Positions 16,808 through 27,475 are shown, counted from the stretch's first letter. The stretch is DNA of 64,000 nucleotides from CAVVAH01 sp963746175 (GCA_963746175.1 CAVVAH010000004.1:620001-684000), one strand, 5' to 3'. Translations and numbers: made by a program. The notes: generated by a model from the letters alone, not told the origin.

Positions 16808-18793
16808 ATGCCCGTCCCGACCTCCGGTCCTGGGTCCACGGACCGCGCCCGCGCGGTGCTCGCCGCGCTGCTCCCCGACGTCCGGACCCGGGCGGTCGCC
16901 GGGCTCGGCGAGGTGGAGGGCGAGGGCCTCATCGCCCGACTGGAGCAGCACCACCTCGACCTGGTCGGCCCGCTCGACCGGGTGTACGGCGCCGACCTCG
17001 ACATCGACGACCTCACCGAGCTCGTCGGCGAGCTGGTGGGGCTCGCCGTCGAAGCCGCGCTGGTGCGGCCGACCGGACTGCGCGCGCTCGACCGGCGCCG
17101 CGAGGTCGACCCCGGCTGGTTCCAGCGGGCCCGGATGGTCGGCTACGTGGCGTACGTCGACCGGTTCGCCGGCGACCTGGCCGGCGTCCGCGACCGGCTC
17201 GACTACCTCGCCGAGCTGGGCGTCACGTACCTGCACCTGATGCCGCTGCTCGCACCCCGCGAAGGTGACAACGACGGTGGCTACGCGGTCGTCGACTACG
17301 ACGCCGTCGACCCGCGGCTCGGGACGATGGACGACCTCGAGGGGCTCGCCGGGGACCTGCACGCACGGGGGATGTCCTTGTGCGTCGACCTCGTGCTCAA
17401 CCACACCGCCGCTGAGCACCCGTGGGCCGGGGCCGCGGCGGCCGGTGACCCGACGTACCGCGGCTACTACCTCGTCTTCCCCGACCGCGAGCTGCCTGAC
17501 CGGTACGAGCGGACGCTGCCGGAGGTGTTCCCCGACCAGGCTCCCGGCAGCTTCACCCACGTGGAGGGCGTCGGCTGGGTGTGGACGACGTTCAACACGT
17601 TCCAGTGGGACCTGGACTGGACCAACCCCGCGGTGTTCGCCGAGATGCTCGCGACGATGCTGCGGCTGGCCAACCACGGCGTCGACGTGCTGCGGCTGGA
17701 CGCCGCGCCGTTCCTGTGGAAGCGGGAGGGCACCGACTGCCAGAACCAGCCGGAGGTGCACCTCGTCCTGCAGGCCATGCGCGGCCTGGTGACGGTCGGC
17801 ACCCCCGGTGTGGCGTTCAAGGCCGAGGCGATCGTCGCACCGCAGCAGCTGGTGCAGTACCTGGGCGGGCACGACCACTTCCGGCCGGAGTGCGACCTGG
17901 CGTACCACAACCAGCTCATGGTCCTGCTGTGGTCGACCCTCGCGACGCGCGACGTGCGGCTGGCCCGCACGGCCCTGTCGCGGATGCGGCCGGCACCGAG
18001 CAGCACCGCGTGGGTGACGTACCTCCGCTGCCACGACGACATCGGCTGGGCGGTCTCCGACGAGGACGCCCGCGCCGTCGGGCTCGACCCGCACGCGCAC
18101 CGCACGTTCCTGTCCGACTTCTACGCCGGTCTGCACCCGGGGTCGTTCGCGCGCGGCGCCGTCTTCCAGGCCAACCCGCGTACCGGCGACCGCCGCATCT
18201 CCGGCAGTGCAGCGTCGTTGGTGGGGCTCCAAGCGGCACTCGCCGACGGCGACGACCTGCAGACGCAGATCGCCGTCGACCGGCTGCTGATGCTGTACGG
18301 GCTGGTCTACGCCTTCGGCGGCGTCCCACTGCTCTACATGGGCGACGAGCTCGGCCAGCGCAACGACCCGCTGTGGGCGGACGACCCGGCGCACGCCGGC
18401 GACAACCGGTGGCTGCACCGGCCTCCGATGGACTGGGCTGCCGCTGACCGCCGTACCGACCCGACGACGGTCGCCGGCAGGGTGTTCGCCGGCCTGCGGG
18501 AGCTCGGGCGCACCCGCGCCGGTCTGATCCATCTGCGTGCGGGCGGTCGTACCGAGGTCCCCGACGTGGGTGACAACCGTGTGCTCGCCGTGGTGCGCCA
18601 GCACCCGCGCAGCCGTCGGCTGGTGGCGCTCGCGGCGTTCAGCGACGACGAGGTACGGCTGTCGCGGCACGCGGTGCAGGCGGGCTTCAGCGGCGCGCCC
18701 GCCCACCTCGCGCTGGCGTCGCGCGGTGTCGAGCTGACCGACCACGAGCTGGTGCTGCCGCCGTGGTCCTCCGCCTGGCTCGTCGAGGACTGA
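16808..18793 (+). CDS. amylosucrase-like glycoside hydrolase family 13
   Basis: 661 residues, the usual amylosucrase length. The helical N-terminal domain is followed by a GH13 barrel with VDLVLNHTAAEHPWA, the nucleophile Asp298 in DVLRLDAAPF, acid/base Glu340 in FKAEAIVA and Asp411 in RCHDDIGW. The large insert after the second block (YYLVFPDRELPDRYERTLPE) is typical of GH13_4. It either transfers glucose from sucrose to glucan, releasing fructose, or hydrolyses sucrose. A GTG three bases upstream (16805) is an alternative start. Divergent from the kinase with a 33-bp gap. Confidence 0.88.
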   Translation: MPVPTSGPGSTDRARAVLAALLPDVRTRAVAGLGEVEGEGLIARLEQHHLDLVGPLDRVYGADLDIDDLTELVGELVGLAVEAALVRPTGLRALDRRREVDPGWFQRARMVGYVAYVDRFAGDLAGVRDRLDYLAELGVTYLHLMPLLAPREGDNDGGYAVVDYDAVDPRLGTMDDLEGLAGDLHARGMSLCVDLVLNHTAAEHPWAGAAAAGDPTYRGYYLVFPDRELPDRYERTLPEVFPDQAPGSFTHVEGVGWVWTTFNTFQWDLDWTNPAVFAEMLATMLRLANHGVDVLRLDAAPFLWKREGTDCQNQPEVHLVLQAMRGLVTVGTPGVAFKAEAIVAPQQLVQYLGGHDHFRPECDLAYHNQLMVLLWSTLATRDVRLARTALSRMRPAPSSTAWVTYLRCHDDIGWAVSDEDARAVGLDPHAHRTFLSDFYAGLHPGSFARGAVFQANPRTGDRRISGSAASLVGLQAALADGDDLQTQIAVDRLLMLYGLVYAFGGVPLLYMGDELGQRNDPLWADDPAHAGDNRWLHRPPMDWAAADRRTDPTTVAGRVFAGLRELGRTRAGLIHLRAGGRTEVPDVGDNRVLAVVRQHPRSRRLVALAAFSDDEVRLSRHAVQAGFSGAPAHLALASRGVELTDHELVLPPWSSAWLVED

Positions 18794-18807
18794 CCCTCCC
18801 TGGGCAC

Positions 18808-19824
18808 TCAGCCCGGTGGTGGGGCGGTCGTACACCGGACGACCAGCCGGGTCGGCACGGTGATCGTCGGCGGCGTCGGCGGGTCGTCGAAGTCGTCGTC
18901 GAGCGCCTCGAGCAGCAGCCGGGCCGCGAGCTGACCCTGCTCGCGCACCGGCTGCGCGACCGTGGTGAGCTCGAAGAACTCCGCCATCTCGTGGTCGTCG
19001 ATGCCGATGACCGAGACGTCCTCCGGGACGCGCAGACCGGCCTCGCGCACGGCGTGCACCGCGCCGACCGCCATCTCGTCCGACGCCGCGAAGACCGCGG
19101 TCGGCCGCGGCTGCGCGTCGAGGAGGAGCCGGGTGGCGGCCAGTCCGCCGCGGACGGTGAAGTCGCCGACCACCTCCATCGACGGCTCGACGACGAGGCC
19201 GGCGTCGGCCATCGCGGAGCGGTAGCCGTTGAGCCGGTCCAGCGGAGCAGCGAAGTCCAGCTGCTCCTCCATCGAGCCGCCCACGTAGCCGATCCGGCGG
19301 TGGCCGAGCTCGACGAGGTGCCGGACGGCGATGCGGGCCGTCTCGACGTCGTCGATGCGCACGCTGGACCAGCCCTCGACGGTCGCGCCGACGACCGCGA
19401 CCGGCCGGTCGAGCTTCGCCAGCGCAGCGACCTCCTCGTCGGTCGGGTTCAGGCTGAGCACCAGCACGGCGTCGACCCGCTTGCGCAGGAGGTGGGTTCG
19501 GAACACGCGGTGCCGCGCCGCCTTGTCCCCCGCGAGGTTGTAGAGCAGCAGGTCGTAGCCGGCCTCGCGCAGCAGCTCCTCGGCGCCCTGGATCACCGAG
19601 CCGTAGAACCACCGCGTGACGAACGGGACGATCACGCCGACCGCGCGGGTCTGGCCGCTGGCCAGGCTCGCGGCGTGTGGCGACGCGACGTAGTCGAGCC
19701 GCGCGGCGACCTGCAGCACCTTCACCCGGGTCTCGTCCGACACCCGCGGGAGCCCCCGCAGGGCCCGCGACACGGTGGCAGTGGACACCCCGACCTCGCG
19801 CGCGACGTCCTTGATGCTCGTCAT
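18808..19824 (-). CDS. LacI-family transcriptional regulator
   Basis: 338 residues. The N-terminal LacI helix-turn-helix is textbook (TSIKDVAREVGVSTATVSRA, then LRGLPRVSDETR), followed by a periplasmic-binding-like effector domain (VGVIVPFVTRWFYGSVIQGA onward, then DVSVIGIDDHEMAEF). It is divergent from the GH1 gene with only 38 bp between them, and probably represses the neighbouring sugar genes by binding palindromes such as that at 24813. Effector unknown. Confidence 0.92.
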   Translation of the reverse strand: MTSIKDVAREVGVSTATVSRALRGLPRVSDETRVKVLQVAARLDYVASPHAASLASGQTRAVGVIVPFVTRWFYGSVIQGAEELLREAGYDLLLYNLAGDKAARHRVFRTHLLRKRVDAVLVLSLNPTDEEVAALAKLDRPVAVVGATVEGWSSVRIDDVETARIAVRHLVELGHRRIGYVGGSMEEQLDFAAPLDRLNGYRSAMADAGLVVEPSMEVVGDFTVRGGLAATRLLLDAQPRPTAVFAASDEMAVGAVHAVREAGLRVPEDVSVIGIDDHEMAEFFELTTVAQPVREQGQLAARLLLEALDDDFDDPPTPPTITVPTRLVVRCTTAPPPG

Positions 19825-19862
19825 CCGGGCGCACTCGTCCCGGCGGCTGCCGCGGTCGTACC

Positions 19863-21266
19863 GTGACCTCCATGACCAGCCAGAGCAGCCACCTGCCCGA
19901 CGGCACGCGCCTCGTCTACGGCACCGCGACGGCGTCGTACCAGGTGGAGGGCTCGACGACGGCCGACGGCCGTGGGCCCTCGATCTGGGACACGTTCACG
20001 GCGAAGCCCGGCACCATCAAGGACGCCAGCGACGGCGCAGTGGCCTGTGCGTCGTACGAACGCCTCGACGAGGACCTCGAGCTGCTGGCCGGCCTGGGCG
20101 TCGCGTACTACCGGTTCTCGGTCGCCTGGCCGCGCGTGCAGCCGACCGGCAGCGGCGCGGTCGAGCCGCGCGGTCTGGCCTACTACGACCGGCTGGTCGA
20201 CGGCCTGCTGTCGCGCGGCATCGCACCGATGGCCACGCTGTACCACTGGGACCTGCCGCAGCCGCTCGAGGACGCCGGCGGCTGGCCGGAGCGGGCGACC
20301 GCCGAGCGGTTCGCCGACTACGCCGCTATCGCGCACGAGCACCTGGGCGACCGGGTCGGCGTGTGGACCACGCACAACGAGCCGTGGTGCGCGGCGTACC
20401 TCGGGTACGCCGCCGGCGTGCATGCACCGGGGCGGCGCGAGCCGGCCGCCGCCCACCGCGCCGCCCACCACCTGCTCCTCGGCCACGGACTGGCCGCGGG
20501 CCGGCTGCACGAGGCCGGCGCGGACACCGTGGGCATCGTGCTCAACCTGACCCCGGTGTGGCCGGAGCGCCCCGAGGCGGCCGAGGCCGCCGACGGTGTC
20601 GACGCGATCCACAACCGGGTCTGGCTCGGTCCGCTCGTGGACGGCGCCTACGACGAGCGGCTGCGCGCCCTTGCTCCGCCGCTCGACGACAGCGACGTCG
20701 TGCGCGACGGCGACCTCGCCCTCGTGCAGGGCTCGGCCGACTACCTCGGCGTCAACTACTACACACCGGCCCGCATCGACGTCGGTGACGACGCCGGGAG
20801 CGGCGCGGTCAGCCAGGACGCCTCGGCGTACCCGGGCGTGACCGGCCTGCGGTTCGCGCCGCGCGAGCCGCGCACCGCGATGGGCTGGGAGGTCGAGCCG
20901 CGCGGGCTCGAGGAGCTGCTGGTCAGCATCCACGAGCGCACCCACCTCCCTCTCGTCGTCGCGGAGAACGGGTCCGCCTACGACGATGACGTCCGCGCCC
21001 CCGACGGTTCGGTCGACGACCAGGACCGCATCGCCTACCTCCGCGACCACGTCGCCGCTGTCGAGCGGGCCAGGACGGCGGGGGCCGACGTGCGGGCCTA
21101 CGTCGCCTGGACCCTGCTCGACAACTTCGAGTGGGCGGAGGGCTACACCAAGAAGTTCGGGCTGGTCGAGGTGTCGCCCGCCGACCCGACCCGGACTCCC
21201 AAGGCTTCCTACCGCTGGTACTCCGATCTCGTGCACGCCGGCGCCCCCACCGACGGTGTTGGCTAG
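19863..21266 (+). CDS. GH1 beta-glucosidase
   Basis: 467 residues from GTG at 19863; ATG at 19872 is an equally possible start. GH1 hallmarks are YGTATASYQVEGSTTADGRG, the acid/base Glu173 in TTHNEPWCAAY and the nucleophile Glu368 in VVAENGSAYDDD, plus the aglycone-site WTLLDNFEWAEGYTKKFGL. Cytosolic, so it would cleave an imported beta-glucoside. Its stop shares the bases CTAG with the stop of the convergent permease gene. Confidence 0.92.
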   Translation: MTSMTSQSSHLPDGTRLVYGTATASYQVEGSTTADGRGPSIWDTFTAKPGTIKDASDGAVACASYERLDEDLELLAGLGVAYYRFSVAWPRVQPTGSGAVEPRGLAYYDRLVDGLLSRGIAPMATLYHWDLPQPLEDAGGWPERATAERFADYAAIAHEHLGDRVGVWTTHNEPWCAAYLGYAAGVHAPGRREPAAAHRAAHHLLLGHGLAAGRLHEAGADTVGIVLNLTPVWPERPEAAEAADGVDAIHNRVWLGPLVDGAYDERLRALAPPLDDSDVVRDGDLALVQGSADYLGVNYYTPARIDVGDDAGSGAVSQDASAYPGVTGLRFAPREPRTAMGWEVEPRGLEELLVSIHERTHLPLVVAENGSAYDDDVRAPDGSVDDQDRIAYLRDHVAAVERARTAGADVRAYVAWTLLDNFEWAEGYTKKFGLVEVSPADPTRTPKASYRWYSDLVHAGAPTDGVG

Positions 21267-22201
21267 CCCTTGACGCTGCCCGCGAGAAGTCCGCGGACGA
21301 AGTAGCGCTGCAGGCTGAGGAACACGATCAGCGGCACGATCAGCGACACGAACGCACCGGCGGACAACAGGTGCCAGGCCTGGTCCTTGGTGCCGGACAG
21401 CTCGGCAAGGCGGACCGTCAGCGGGGACGTGTCCGGATTGCCTCCGGCGAACACGAGCGCGACCAGCAGGTCGTTCCACACCCAGAGGAACTGGAAGATG
21501 CCGAACGCCGCGATGGCCGGCGTCATGAGCGGCAGCATCACCCGGGTGAAGATCTTCACGTGCCCGGCGCCGTCGACGCGGGCCGCCTCGATCAGCTCCG
21601 CCGGGATCTCCTTCATGAAGTTGTGCAGCAGGAAGATCGCCAGCGGCAGCGCGAAGATCGAGTGCGACAGCCAGATCGTGTAGAAGCCGCCGCCCGGGGC
21701 GTCCGAGCCGGCCAGGCTCGGCAGGCCGAACGGCGGGTTCACGTACTTCGTCAGCAGCGGGATCATCGTCACCTGGATCGGCACGATCTGCATGGCGAAG
21801 ACGGCGACGAACAGCATGTCGCGGCCGGGGAACTTCATCCAGGCGAACGCGTACGCCGCCAGGGTTGCCAGGGTGATCGGGATGATCACCGACGGGATAG
21901 TGATGACGATGGAGTTGACGAAGTAGGTCGCTAGCTTGGTGTCACTGCCGTTCAGCACGGCGTCGTAGTTGTCCAGGGTGAAGCTCGGGTTGGTGAAGGC
22001 GTGCCACCAGCCCGTGGACTTCACGTCGTTCTCGGGGCGGAACGACGAGATGAGCAGGCCGGCGGTCGGGATGGTCCAGAGGAACGCGATGATGCCGGCG
22101 GCGAGCGAGGCCCACGGTGAGGTGAGCTTCTTGTGCGCGTCGTCCGCGGCGAGAGCCACCGACGGCGCGGTGGTCGGGACCTCGGGGGTCGTGGTCGTCA
22201 T
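21263..22201 (-). CDS. sugar ABC transporter permease (MalG type)
   Basis: 312 residues, six predicted helices. The EAA loop that contacts the ATPase is ELIEAARVDGAGHVKIFTRV. A poorly conserved N-terminal extension of about 30 residues precedes the first helix (SLAAGIIAFLWTIPTAGLLI). Its ATG overlaps the stop of the other permease (ATGA). Partner of the genes at 22198, 23343 and 25032 in a carbohydrate uptake type-1 importer. Confidence 0.92.
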   Translation of the reverse strand: MTTTTPEVPTTAPSVALAADDAHKKLTSPWASLAAGIIAFLWTIPTAGLLISSFRPENDVKSTGWWHAFTNPSFTLDNYDAVLNGSDTKLATYFVNSIVITIPSVIIPITLATLAAYAFAWMKFPGRDMLFVAVFAMQIVPIQVTMIPLLTKYVNPPFGLPSLAGSDAPGGGFYTIWLSHSIFALPLAIFLLHNFMKEIPAELIEAARVDGAGHVKIFTRVMLPLMTPAIAAFGIFQFLWVWNDLLVALVFAGGNPDTSPLTVRLAELSGTKDQAWHLLSAGAFVSLIVPLIVFLSLQRYFVRGLLAGSVKG

Positions 22202-23160
22202 CGGGCCTCCAACCTGCGCATCTGACGGACGTTGTAGACGACGATCGGGATCACCAGGACGAAGAGCAGCGACGCCAGAGCCGCACCCAGACCGGTGTTG
22301 AAGGCCCGGAAGCTCTGTGTGTAGAACTCGTTGGCAAGGACGCTGGTGTTGAAGTTGCCACCCGTCGCCGTGCGCACGATGTCGAAGACCTTCAGCGTGG
22401 TGATGCTGATGGTGGTGAGCACGACGATCAGCGACGGCCGGATGCTGGGCACCGTGATGTAGCGGAACATCCGCCAACCGCTGACGCCGTCGAGCCGGGC
22501 TGCCTCGACGATGTCGTCGGGGATCGCCTTGATCGACGCCGAGAGCACCGTCATCGCGAAGCCGGCCTGTACCCAGACCATGATCACGATCAGGAAGAGG
22601 GTGTTGGCGGGGTCGTTGAGCAGGAAGCGATAGGTGTCGAGCCCGAGGGTCTTGAGGATCTGGTTGAGCAGGCCGATCTGCTGGTTCTCGGAGGCCCGGT
22701 AGTCGTACACGAACTTCCAGATGATGGAAGCTCCGACGAGCGAGATGGCCATCGGCAGGAAGATCAGAGCCTTCGCGAGCTTCTCGATCCTTGCCCGGTC
22801 GATGAGGACGGCGTAGATGAGGCCGATGGCGGTGGCCGCGATCGGCGTGACGATCACCCAGAACGCCGTGTTGCGCAGAACGGTGAGCTGGTCGGAGCTG
22901 GTGAAGATCGTCTTGTAGTTGTCGAAGCCCACGAAGTTCTGGCCGCCGGCGTCCTTGAAGGACTGGTAGACGGTCTTGATCGCGGGATACAAGAGGCCGA
23001 AGGCGATCATCACGGTCGCCGGCAGCAGGAAGGCGATGGTCTGGAGCACCTCGCCGCGGCGGCTGCGCACCCGGTCCGCGAGGAAGAGCACGACACCCAT
23101 CACGGCCACGAAGGCGAAGATGGCGATGAACATCTGAAGGAACTTGGAGCCTGACGACAT
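22198..23160 (-). CDS. sugar ABC transporter permease (MalF type)
   Basis: 320 residues. The ATG at 23160 has GAGGAGG upstream; a longer frame to about 23265 is unlikely. One N-terminal anchor (FIAIFAFVAVMGVVLFLADR) precedes a six-helix permease core, and the EAA loop is DDIVEAARLDGVSGWRMFRY. It is separated from the binding-protein gene by 182 bp containing a strong hairpin, and is coupled to the MalG-type partner. Confidence 0.92.
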   Translation of the reverse strand: MSSGSKFLQMFIAIFAFVAVMGVVLFLADRVRSRRGEVLQTIAFLLPATVMIAFGLLYPAIKTVYQSFKDAGGQNFVGFDNYKTIFTSSDQLTVLRNTAFWVIVTPIAATAIGLIYAVLIDRARIEKLAKALIFLPMAISLVGASIIWKFVYDYRASENQQIGLLNQILKTLGLDTYRFLLNDPANTLFLIVIMVWVQAGFAMTVLSASIKAIPDDIVEAARLDGVSGWRMFRYITVPSIRPSLIVVLTTISITTLKVFDIVRTATGGNFNTSVLANEFYTQSFRAFNTGLGAALASLLFVLVIPIVVYNVRQMRRLEAR

Positions 23161-23234
23161 CCGGCGTGCCTCCTCGAGACGGAGCGTGGATCCGGTGCAT
23201 CGGCGGGCCGCCCCAGCCCGGGGCGCCCGCCCGG

Positions 23235-23277
23235 CGCAGGGGGTGCAGCCCGAGGAACGGGGCACGCACCCCCTGCG
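23235..23277 (-). terminator. hairpin between binding-protein and permease genes
   Basis: A perfect 12-bp inverted repeat (CGCAGGGGGTGC at 23235 and GCACCCCCTGCG at 23266) with a 19-base loop and no U tract. In sugar importers such hairpins often stabilise or partly end the binding-protein message so that it is made in excess over the permeases. Confidence 0.65.
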
Positions 23278-23342
23278 TCAGGGGTCAGTCCTTGCTGTGC
23301 TGCGGGGTGCCGCGGTGGCGGCGTCCCCTCAGGTTGTGGTGC

Positions 23343-24728
23343 TCAGGACGCCGGCCAGGAGCTCTCGATCTTGTCGAGGGCGCTCTTGGTGCTCTCGCCG
23401 GTGATCCAGGCGGTCATCTCCTTCCAGAACGACCCGGAGCCGACGGCCCCTGGCATCTGGTCGGAGCCGTCGAAGCGGAACACTGCGTTGGGGTCCTGGA
23501 ACGTCTCCGCCGACAGCTTGTCGATCGGGCTGACGAGGTTGTTGACGTCGAGACCCTTGTTGGCGCTGACCCAGCCACCGGTGGGGGTGGCCTTGGCCTT
23601 CTCGTTGGCCCACACGTCCGAGGACAGGTAGGTCTGGAAGGCCTGGACCTCGGCGCTGTCGTTGAACGCGGCGATGAACTCGCCACCACCGAGAACCGGC
23701 TTGCCGTTGTCCTCGTTGGTCGTCGGGAGGTAGAAGGCGAAGATGTCGCCGCCCTCCTCGACCTTGGTGCCCTTGGGCCAGAAGTTCGCGTAGAAGCTCG
23801 CCTGGCGGTGCATGGCGCACTCCCCGCTCGCGACCGGCAGTCCACCGTCCTGGAACGTGGTGGTGGCAATCGACTTCACGTCGCCGATGCCGGCGTTGAC
23901 GTACTTGTCGTTCTTCAGGATGCTGCCGACGCGGTCGAGGGACTCCCCGACCTTCGGGTCGTTGAACGGCACCTCGTGCTTGACCCACTGGTCGTAGAAG
24001 TCCGGACCCTGGTCACGCAGGATCGCGTCCTCCAGCCAGTCGGTCACCGGCCAGCCGGTGGCCTCGCCGGAGCCGATGCCGGCGCACCAGGGCTTCATGC
24101 CCGTGGCGGCGATCTTGTCGGACAGCGCGGTCATCTCGTCCCACGTGGTCGGGACGGTCCAGCCCTTCTCCTGGAAGAGCTTCGGCGAGTACCAGACGAA
24201 GGACTTCACGTTCGCACCCAGCGGTGCGGCGTAGAACTTGCCGTCGACGGTGCCGTAAGCCTTCCAGTCCTCGCCCCACCACTTGTCGACGTTGTCCGCC
24301 GTGGCCTTGGGGGCTTCCTTCACCTTGCCGGTCTGCGTGACCAGGGTGTTGAGCAGGCCGGGCTGCGGCACGATCGCGATGTCCGGCGGGTTGCCGGACT
24401 TGACGCGGACGACCAGCTGGGCCTCGAACTCCTTGGAGCCCTCGTACTTCACCGTCGCGCCCGTGCACGACTCGAAGAGCTTGTAGGAGTCCTTCTGGGT
24501 CTGGTCCTCCGGGGCGACGATCGAGGTGTACACCGACACCTCCTTGCCGGACAGGTCACCGAACTGCGTCAGCTGCGCGCACTCCGGCTTGCCCTTGCCC
24601 GGCGACGTCCCGCCGGCGGATGCTGTTCCGCCGCCGCCACTGCTGCCACCACAGGCAGCCAGGGCGAGGCTTGCACCCAGAACGACGGCGAACGCGGATG
24701 CACCGCGACGTGCCTTCGTTGATCGCAT
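23343..24728 (-). CDS. sugar ABC transporter substrate-binding lipoprotein
   Basis: 461 residues. The signal peptide ends in the lipobox SLALAAC with lipidated Cys26, followed by a Ser/Gly linker. The mature part is a family-1 carbohydrate-binding protein (QLVVRVKSGNPPDIAIVPQP, then WYSPKLFQEKGWTVPTTWDE). The ATG at 24728 has AGAGGGAG upstream. First gene of the importer operon, behind a LacI-type operator. The exact sugar is unknown; an alpha- or beta-glucoside is suggested by the neighbouring enzymes. Confidence 0.93.
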   Translation of the reverse strand: MRSTKARRGASAFAVVLGASLALAACGGSSGGGGTASAGGTSPGKGKPECAQLTQFGDLSGKEVSVYTSIVAPEDQTQKDSYKLFESCTGATVKYEGSKEFEAQLVVRVKSGNPPDIAIVPQPGLLNTLVTQTGKVKEAPKATADNVDKWWGEDWKAYGTVDGKFYAAPLGANVKSFVWYSPKLFQEKGWTVPTTWDEMTALSDKIAATGMKPWCAGIGSGEATGWPVTDWLEDAILRDQGPDFYDQWVKHEVPFNDPKVGESLDRVGSILKNDKYVNAGIGDVKSIATTTFQDGGLPVASGECAMHRQASFYANFWPKGTKVEEGGDIFAFYLPTTNEDNGKPVLGGGEFIAAFNDSAEVQAFQTYLSSDVWANEKAKATPTGGWVSANKGLDVNNLVSPIDKLSAETFQDPNAVFRFDGSDQMPGAVGSGSFWKEMTAWITGESTKSALDKIESSWPAS

Positions 24729-24812
24729 GCGCACTGCTCCCTCTACTCGCACCAAAGCCGGTCCGGACACCGCACGGCAGGGCTGGCGGGTCCGCGTCCC
24801 GGGTAACCCGAT

Positions 24813-24824
24813 GTAAACGTTTAC
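24813..24824. promoter_or_regulatory. LacI-type operator upstream of the sugar importer
   Basis: Perfect 12-bp palindrome GTAAACGTTTAC inside TGTAAACGTTTACGCA, 84 bases before the start of the binding-protein gene. This has the central CG and arm sequence bound by LacI/CcpA-family regulators. The likely regulator is the LacI protein encoded at 18808-19824. Confidence 0.78.
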
Positions 24825-24828
24825 GCAA

Positions 24829-25031
24829 CTGCACGGCAACTGGTGCAGCGGTAACGATCAGATAACGGACCGTCGATGGACACAGCATGGACAGGGCCGA
24901 CCGCGGGCATTACGGTCACGGTGCGTCACGTGCTTTGCGTGACCTGCATCACAGGCGCAGAGCACCGCGACGCGCCACGTCCCTCTACTCGGATCGTCCG
25001 GCACGTTCCTGCCGGTGAAGGGAGTCATCAC
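24829..25031 (+). promoter_or_regulatory. leader region of the ABC ATPase gene
   Basis: About 200 non-coding bases between the divergent binding-protein and ATPase genes. They hold an inverted repeat GTCACG-n7-CGTGAC (24925-24943) that may be a regulator site or a hairpin in the 5' leader, and the Shine-Dalgarno AAGGGAG 8 bases before the ATPase ATG. No gene is visible. Confidence 0.35.
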
Positions 25032-26117
<1,086 letters not shown>

Positions 26118-26197
26118 TCCGTCGTACGACCCGCCGAGGGCGCGTCTCCCGTGTCACGGGCGGCGCGCCCTCGTCGTCGTCCGGCACGATGGGGCCC

Positions 26198-27460
26198 ATG
26201 GCCCTCCAGCTGCTGGCAGCGCCGAGCGACCCGGCCCTGCTCGACCTGCCGTGGGACACCCCGCTGGAGGAGTGGCCGGCCGACCAGCTCGTCGCGCTGC
26301 CGCGCGGCCTGTCCCGCCACGTCGTGCGGTTCGTGCGCATCGGCGAGGCGGTGTTCGCCGTCAAGGAGATCGCCGAGAAGGCAGCCCTGCGCGAGTACGG
26401 CCTGCTACGCCAGCTGGAGCGCCGCGAGATGCCGGCCGTCGAGGCGGTGGCCGTCGTGTCGGGCCGTGAGGACGTCGACGGCCACCCGCTGGACCCGGCC
26501 CTCATCACCCGGCACCTGCAGTTCTCGCTGCCGTACCGCGCGCTGTTCTCCAGCACCCTGCGACCCGACACCGCGATGCGGCTGCTCGACGCGCTCGCGG
26601 CGCTGCTCGTCCGGCTGCACACCGCCGGCTTCTACTGGGGCGACTGCTCGTTCTCCAACACCCTGTTCCGCCGAGACGCCGGTGCGTTCGCGGCGTACCT
26701 CGTCGACGCCGAGACCGGCGAGCTGCACGGCAGCCTCAGTCCCGGCCAGCGCACCTACGACGTCGACCTCGCGCGCACCAACATCGCCGGCGAGCTGCTC
26801 GACCTCGACGCCGGCGGCCTCATGCACGAGTCGCTCGACCCGGTCGACATCGCGGACAAGGTCGTCGAGCGCTACAACGACCTGTGGCAGGAGCTGCTCG
26901 GCGCGGAGACGTTCGACACCGGCGAGCGCTACCGGATCGACCAGCGGATCCGGCGGCTCAACGACCTCGGCTTCGACGTCGCCGAGCTCAACATCATCAC
27001 CGACATCGACGGCCGCACCGTGCAGCTCGAGCCGAAGGTGGTCGACGCCGGCCACCACAGCAGACGACTGCTCCGCCTCACCGGGCTCGACGTCGAGGAG
27101 AACCAGGCCCGTCGGCTGCTCAACGACCTCGACGCGTACCGCGCGGCGAAGAACGTGCAGAGCGAGTCCGAGGAGATCGTCGCGCACCGCTGGCTGGCCG
27201 ACTCGTTCGAGCCGGTCGTGCGGTCGGTGCCCAAGGACCTGCGGGGCAAGCTGGAGCCGGCCGAGATCTTCCACGAGGTCCTCGAGCACCGCTGGTTCCT
27301 GTCCGAGCGCGAGGGTCGCGACGTCGGCCTGCTGCCGGCGGCCGCGTCGTACGTCGCCGACGTGCTCACGCACAAGCCTGACGAGCAGGCGGTGCTGGGC
27401 TCCCGGATCGGGTCGCCCACGGTCGAGTCGCCCTACGACCGGACCGACGACGACGAGTAG
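26198..27460 (+). CDS. DUF4032 protein, kinase-like fold
   Basis: 420 residues. It begins ALQLLAAPSDPALLDLPWDT and contains a lipopolysaccharide-kinase-like core: a possible nucleotide lysine in AVFAVKEIAEKAALREYGLL, a catalytic-loop-like segment GFYWGDCSFSNTLF and a metal-loop-like AAYLVDAETGEL. This matches the actinobacterial DUF4032 family as I know it. An ATG nine bases upstream (26189) is an alternative. Cytosolic; the phosphorylated target is unknown. Followed by a long hairpin shared with the convergent rlmB gene. Confidence 0.8.
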   Translation: MALQLLAAPSDPALLDLPWDTPLEEWPADQLVALPRGLSRHVVRFVRIGEAVFAVKEIAEKAALREYGLLRQLERREMPAVEAVAVVSGREDVDGHPLDPALITRHLQFSLPYRALFSSTLRPDTAMRLLDALAALLVRLHTAGFYWGDCSFSNTLFRRDAGAFAAYLVDAETGELHGSLSPGQRTYDVDLARTNIAGELLDLDAGGLMHESLDPVDIADKVVERYNDLWQELLGAETFDTGERYRIDQRIRRLNDLGFDVAELNIITDIDGRTVQLEPKVVDAGHHSRRLLRLTGLDVEENQARRLLNDLDAYRAAKNVQSESEEIVAHRWLADSFEPVVRSVPKDLRGKLEPAEIFHEVLEHRWFLSEREGRDVGLLPAAASYVADVLTHKPDEQAVLGSRIGSPTVESPYDRTDDDE

Positions 27461-27475
27461 CGGTCACGAGACCTG

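Noticed and set aside
16793..19906. Long leftward frame across the GH13 and LacI genes
   Set aside because: Arg/Pro/His-rich shadow of two clear genes, no motif.
21263..21266. Shared CTAG as stop of both the GH1 and permease genes
   Set aside because: Real, but a simple consequence of convergent genes ending on TAG; no further meaning inferred.
24925..24943. GTCACG-n7-CGTGAC as a regulator site
   Set aside because: Recorded in the leader feature only; no recognised regulator consensus fits and a chance occurrence is likely.
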